From assembly GCA_945947045.1 (NCBI GenBank), contig CAMEXG010000126.1:1-6071 (forward strand): a DNA stretch of 6,071 nucleotides. Reading direction: 5' to 3'. The DNA is from an uncultured Spirochaetales bacterium. GTDB taxonomy: Bacteria > Spirochaetota > Spirochaetia > Sphaerochaetales > Sphaerochaetaceae. The position numbers and the translations under genes were made by a program. Positions 5,840 through 6,071 of the stretch are shown piece by piece. How positions within the stretch are numbered: the first letter of the stretch is position 1; each line of letters starts with the position of its first letter. The notes under the pieces are model-generated. The model was not told the origin of the DNA and did no database searches. It saw only the letters and a program-made list of their open reading frames with translations.

Positions 5840-5902
5840 AAAGAGGACGGAATCTCATATTAGAAGATGTGCTTTTTCCTTAATGAGTGATTCCTCCCCT
5901 TT
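5840..5902. repeat. Long imperfect inverted repeat between convergent genes
   Basis: AAAGAGGACGGAATC (5840-5854) and GATTCCTCCCCTTT (5889-5902) are reverse complements apart from one mismatch and one unpaired C. The stem can extend inward by TCAT (5855-5858) with ATGA (5883-5886) past a 2-base bulge. It lies 17 bases past the stop of the partial leftward gene. Neither strand has a T run directly after the stem, so it is not a classical terminator; it may block read-through, protect mRNA 3' ends, or be a dispersed palindromic repeat. Confidence 0.45.
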
Positions 5903-5919
5903 ATAAATTCTTTACACCT

Positions 5920-6071
5920 CTAAGCTCGATTATCGGGATTATTGCTTTCAAGTTCCTCCTTTATCTTTTTATCAAGGATTAAATTTCTAAGCTTTTCGTT
6001 CCAATAACTGATATAAGAAGAAAGGTGCTGTGTAATATGAGGGAGGAACTCTTCCATTCTGAATATATACA
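5920..6071 (-). CDS. 3' end of an unidentified gene (runs off the right edge)
   Basis: The minus strand is open from the right edge to a TAG at 5922-5920. The 50 visible residues end ...LRNLILDKKIKEELE followed by SNNPDNRA and include FLPHITQHLSSYISYWNEK. The segment is charged and amphipathic, probably helical, ending in a Lys/Glu-rich tail, with no motif that identifies a family. YISYWNEK faintly recalls the C-terminal YYN..R stretch of some transposases, but the Arg and SP motif that normally follow are missing, so I do not call one. An internal ATG at 6058 would give a 46-codon protein, but no good ribosome site precedes it in the window; a longer gene continuing rightward is more likely. 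It converges on bsh. Confidence 0.5.
   Translation of the reverse strand, partial: YIFRMEEFLPHITQHLSSYISYWNEKLRNLILDKKIKEELESNNPDNRA

Noticed and set aside
5753..5840. tRNA gene ending in CCA
   Set aside because: The acceptor-like arms pair, but there is no T-stem with GTTCRA, no credible D-arm or anticodon stem, and position 8 is not T.
5920..6071. Transposase C-terminus for the right-edge partial gene
   Set aside because: Only a vague YISYWNE resemblance is present; the expected downstream Arg and SP motif, terminal inverted repeats and target duplications are not visible.
1..6071. CRISPR array, rRNA, prophage or integron structure
   Set aside because: No regularly spaced direct repeats, ribosomal RNA sequence, integrase or phage structural gene is seen; the single Lar-like gene is not enough to call a prophage.

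Overview
The window reads as low-to-moderate GC bacterial DNA, densely packed with genes that mostly have clear AGGAG-type ribosome binding sites. The content is catabolic: an alpha-glucosidase, a sugar:cation symporter, a PIG-L/LmbE-type deacetylase, mannonate dehydratase and a bile salt hydrolase. The bile salt hydrolase and the sugar genes point to an anaerobic or facultative bacterium living in an animal gut. The phylum cannot be settled from the sequence; a Firmicute or a host-associated spirochaete would both fit, and this is inference only.

Layout. A leftward gene set fills positions 4426 down to 1: GH13 alpha-glucosidase (4426-2837), MelB-like GPH symporter (2835-1354), PIG-L family deacetylase (1354-602), a 77-residue zinc-ribbon protein of the Lar type (571-338), and the first 91 codons of uxuA (275 to the left edge). 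The first three genes are translationally coupled: a 1-base gap, then a TAATG overlap. The Lar-like gene follows after 30 bases. uxuA follows after 62 AT-rich bases that carry a perfect 14-bp palindrome over a plausible -10 box, so uxuA may have its own regulated promoter as well as read-through from upstream.

Divergently from the glucosidase, a choloylglycine hydrolase-family gene (4718-5692, rightward) carries every active-site residue of true bile salt hydrolases and ends at a rho-independent terminator (5713-5744). The 291-base divergent region (4427-4717) holds the leftward promoter, which is so close to the glucosidase ATG that its mRNA could be leaderless. It also holds a possible small ORF (4539-4739) and a candidate bsh promoter overlapped by an inverted repeat. 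To the right of the terminator lies about 175 bases without a recognisable gene but with two inverted-repeat structures (5753-5837 and 5840-5902). The last 152 bases are the 3' end of an unidentified leftward gene.

How the genes could work together. The symporter would import an oligosaccharide or glycoside, the GH13 enzyme would cut a terminal alpha-1,6-glucosyl bond, and the PIG-L protein would remove an N- or O-acyl group. UxuA belongs to hexuronate breakdown (D-mannonate to 2-keto-3-deoxygluconate), so the substrate may contain both glucose and uronate or amino-sugar units. The actual substrate is not visible from sequence. The least expected elements are the Lar-like zinc ribbon inside a sugar operon and the grouping of a bile salt hydrolase with glycoside-processing genes.
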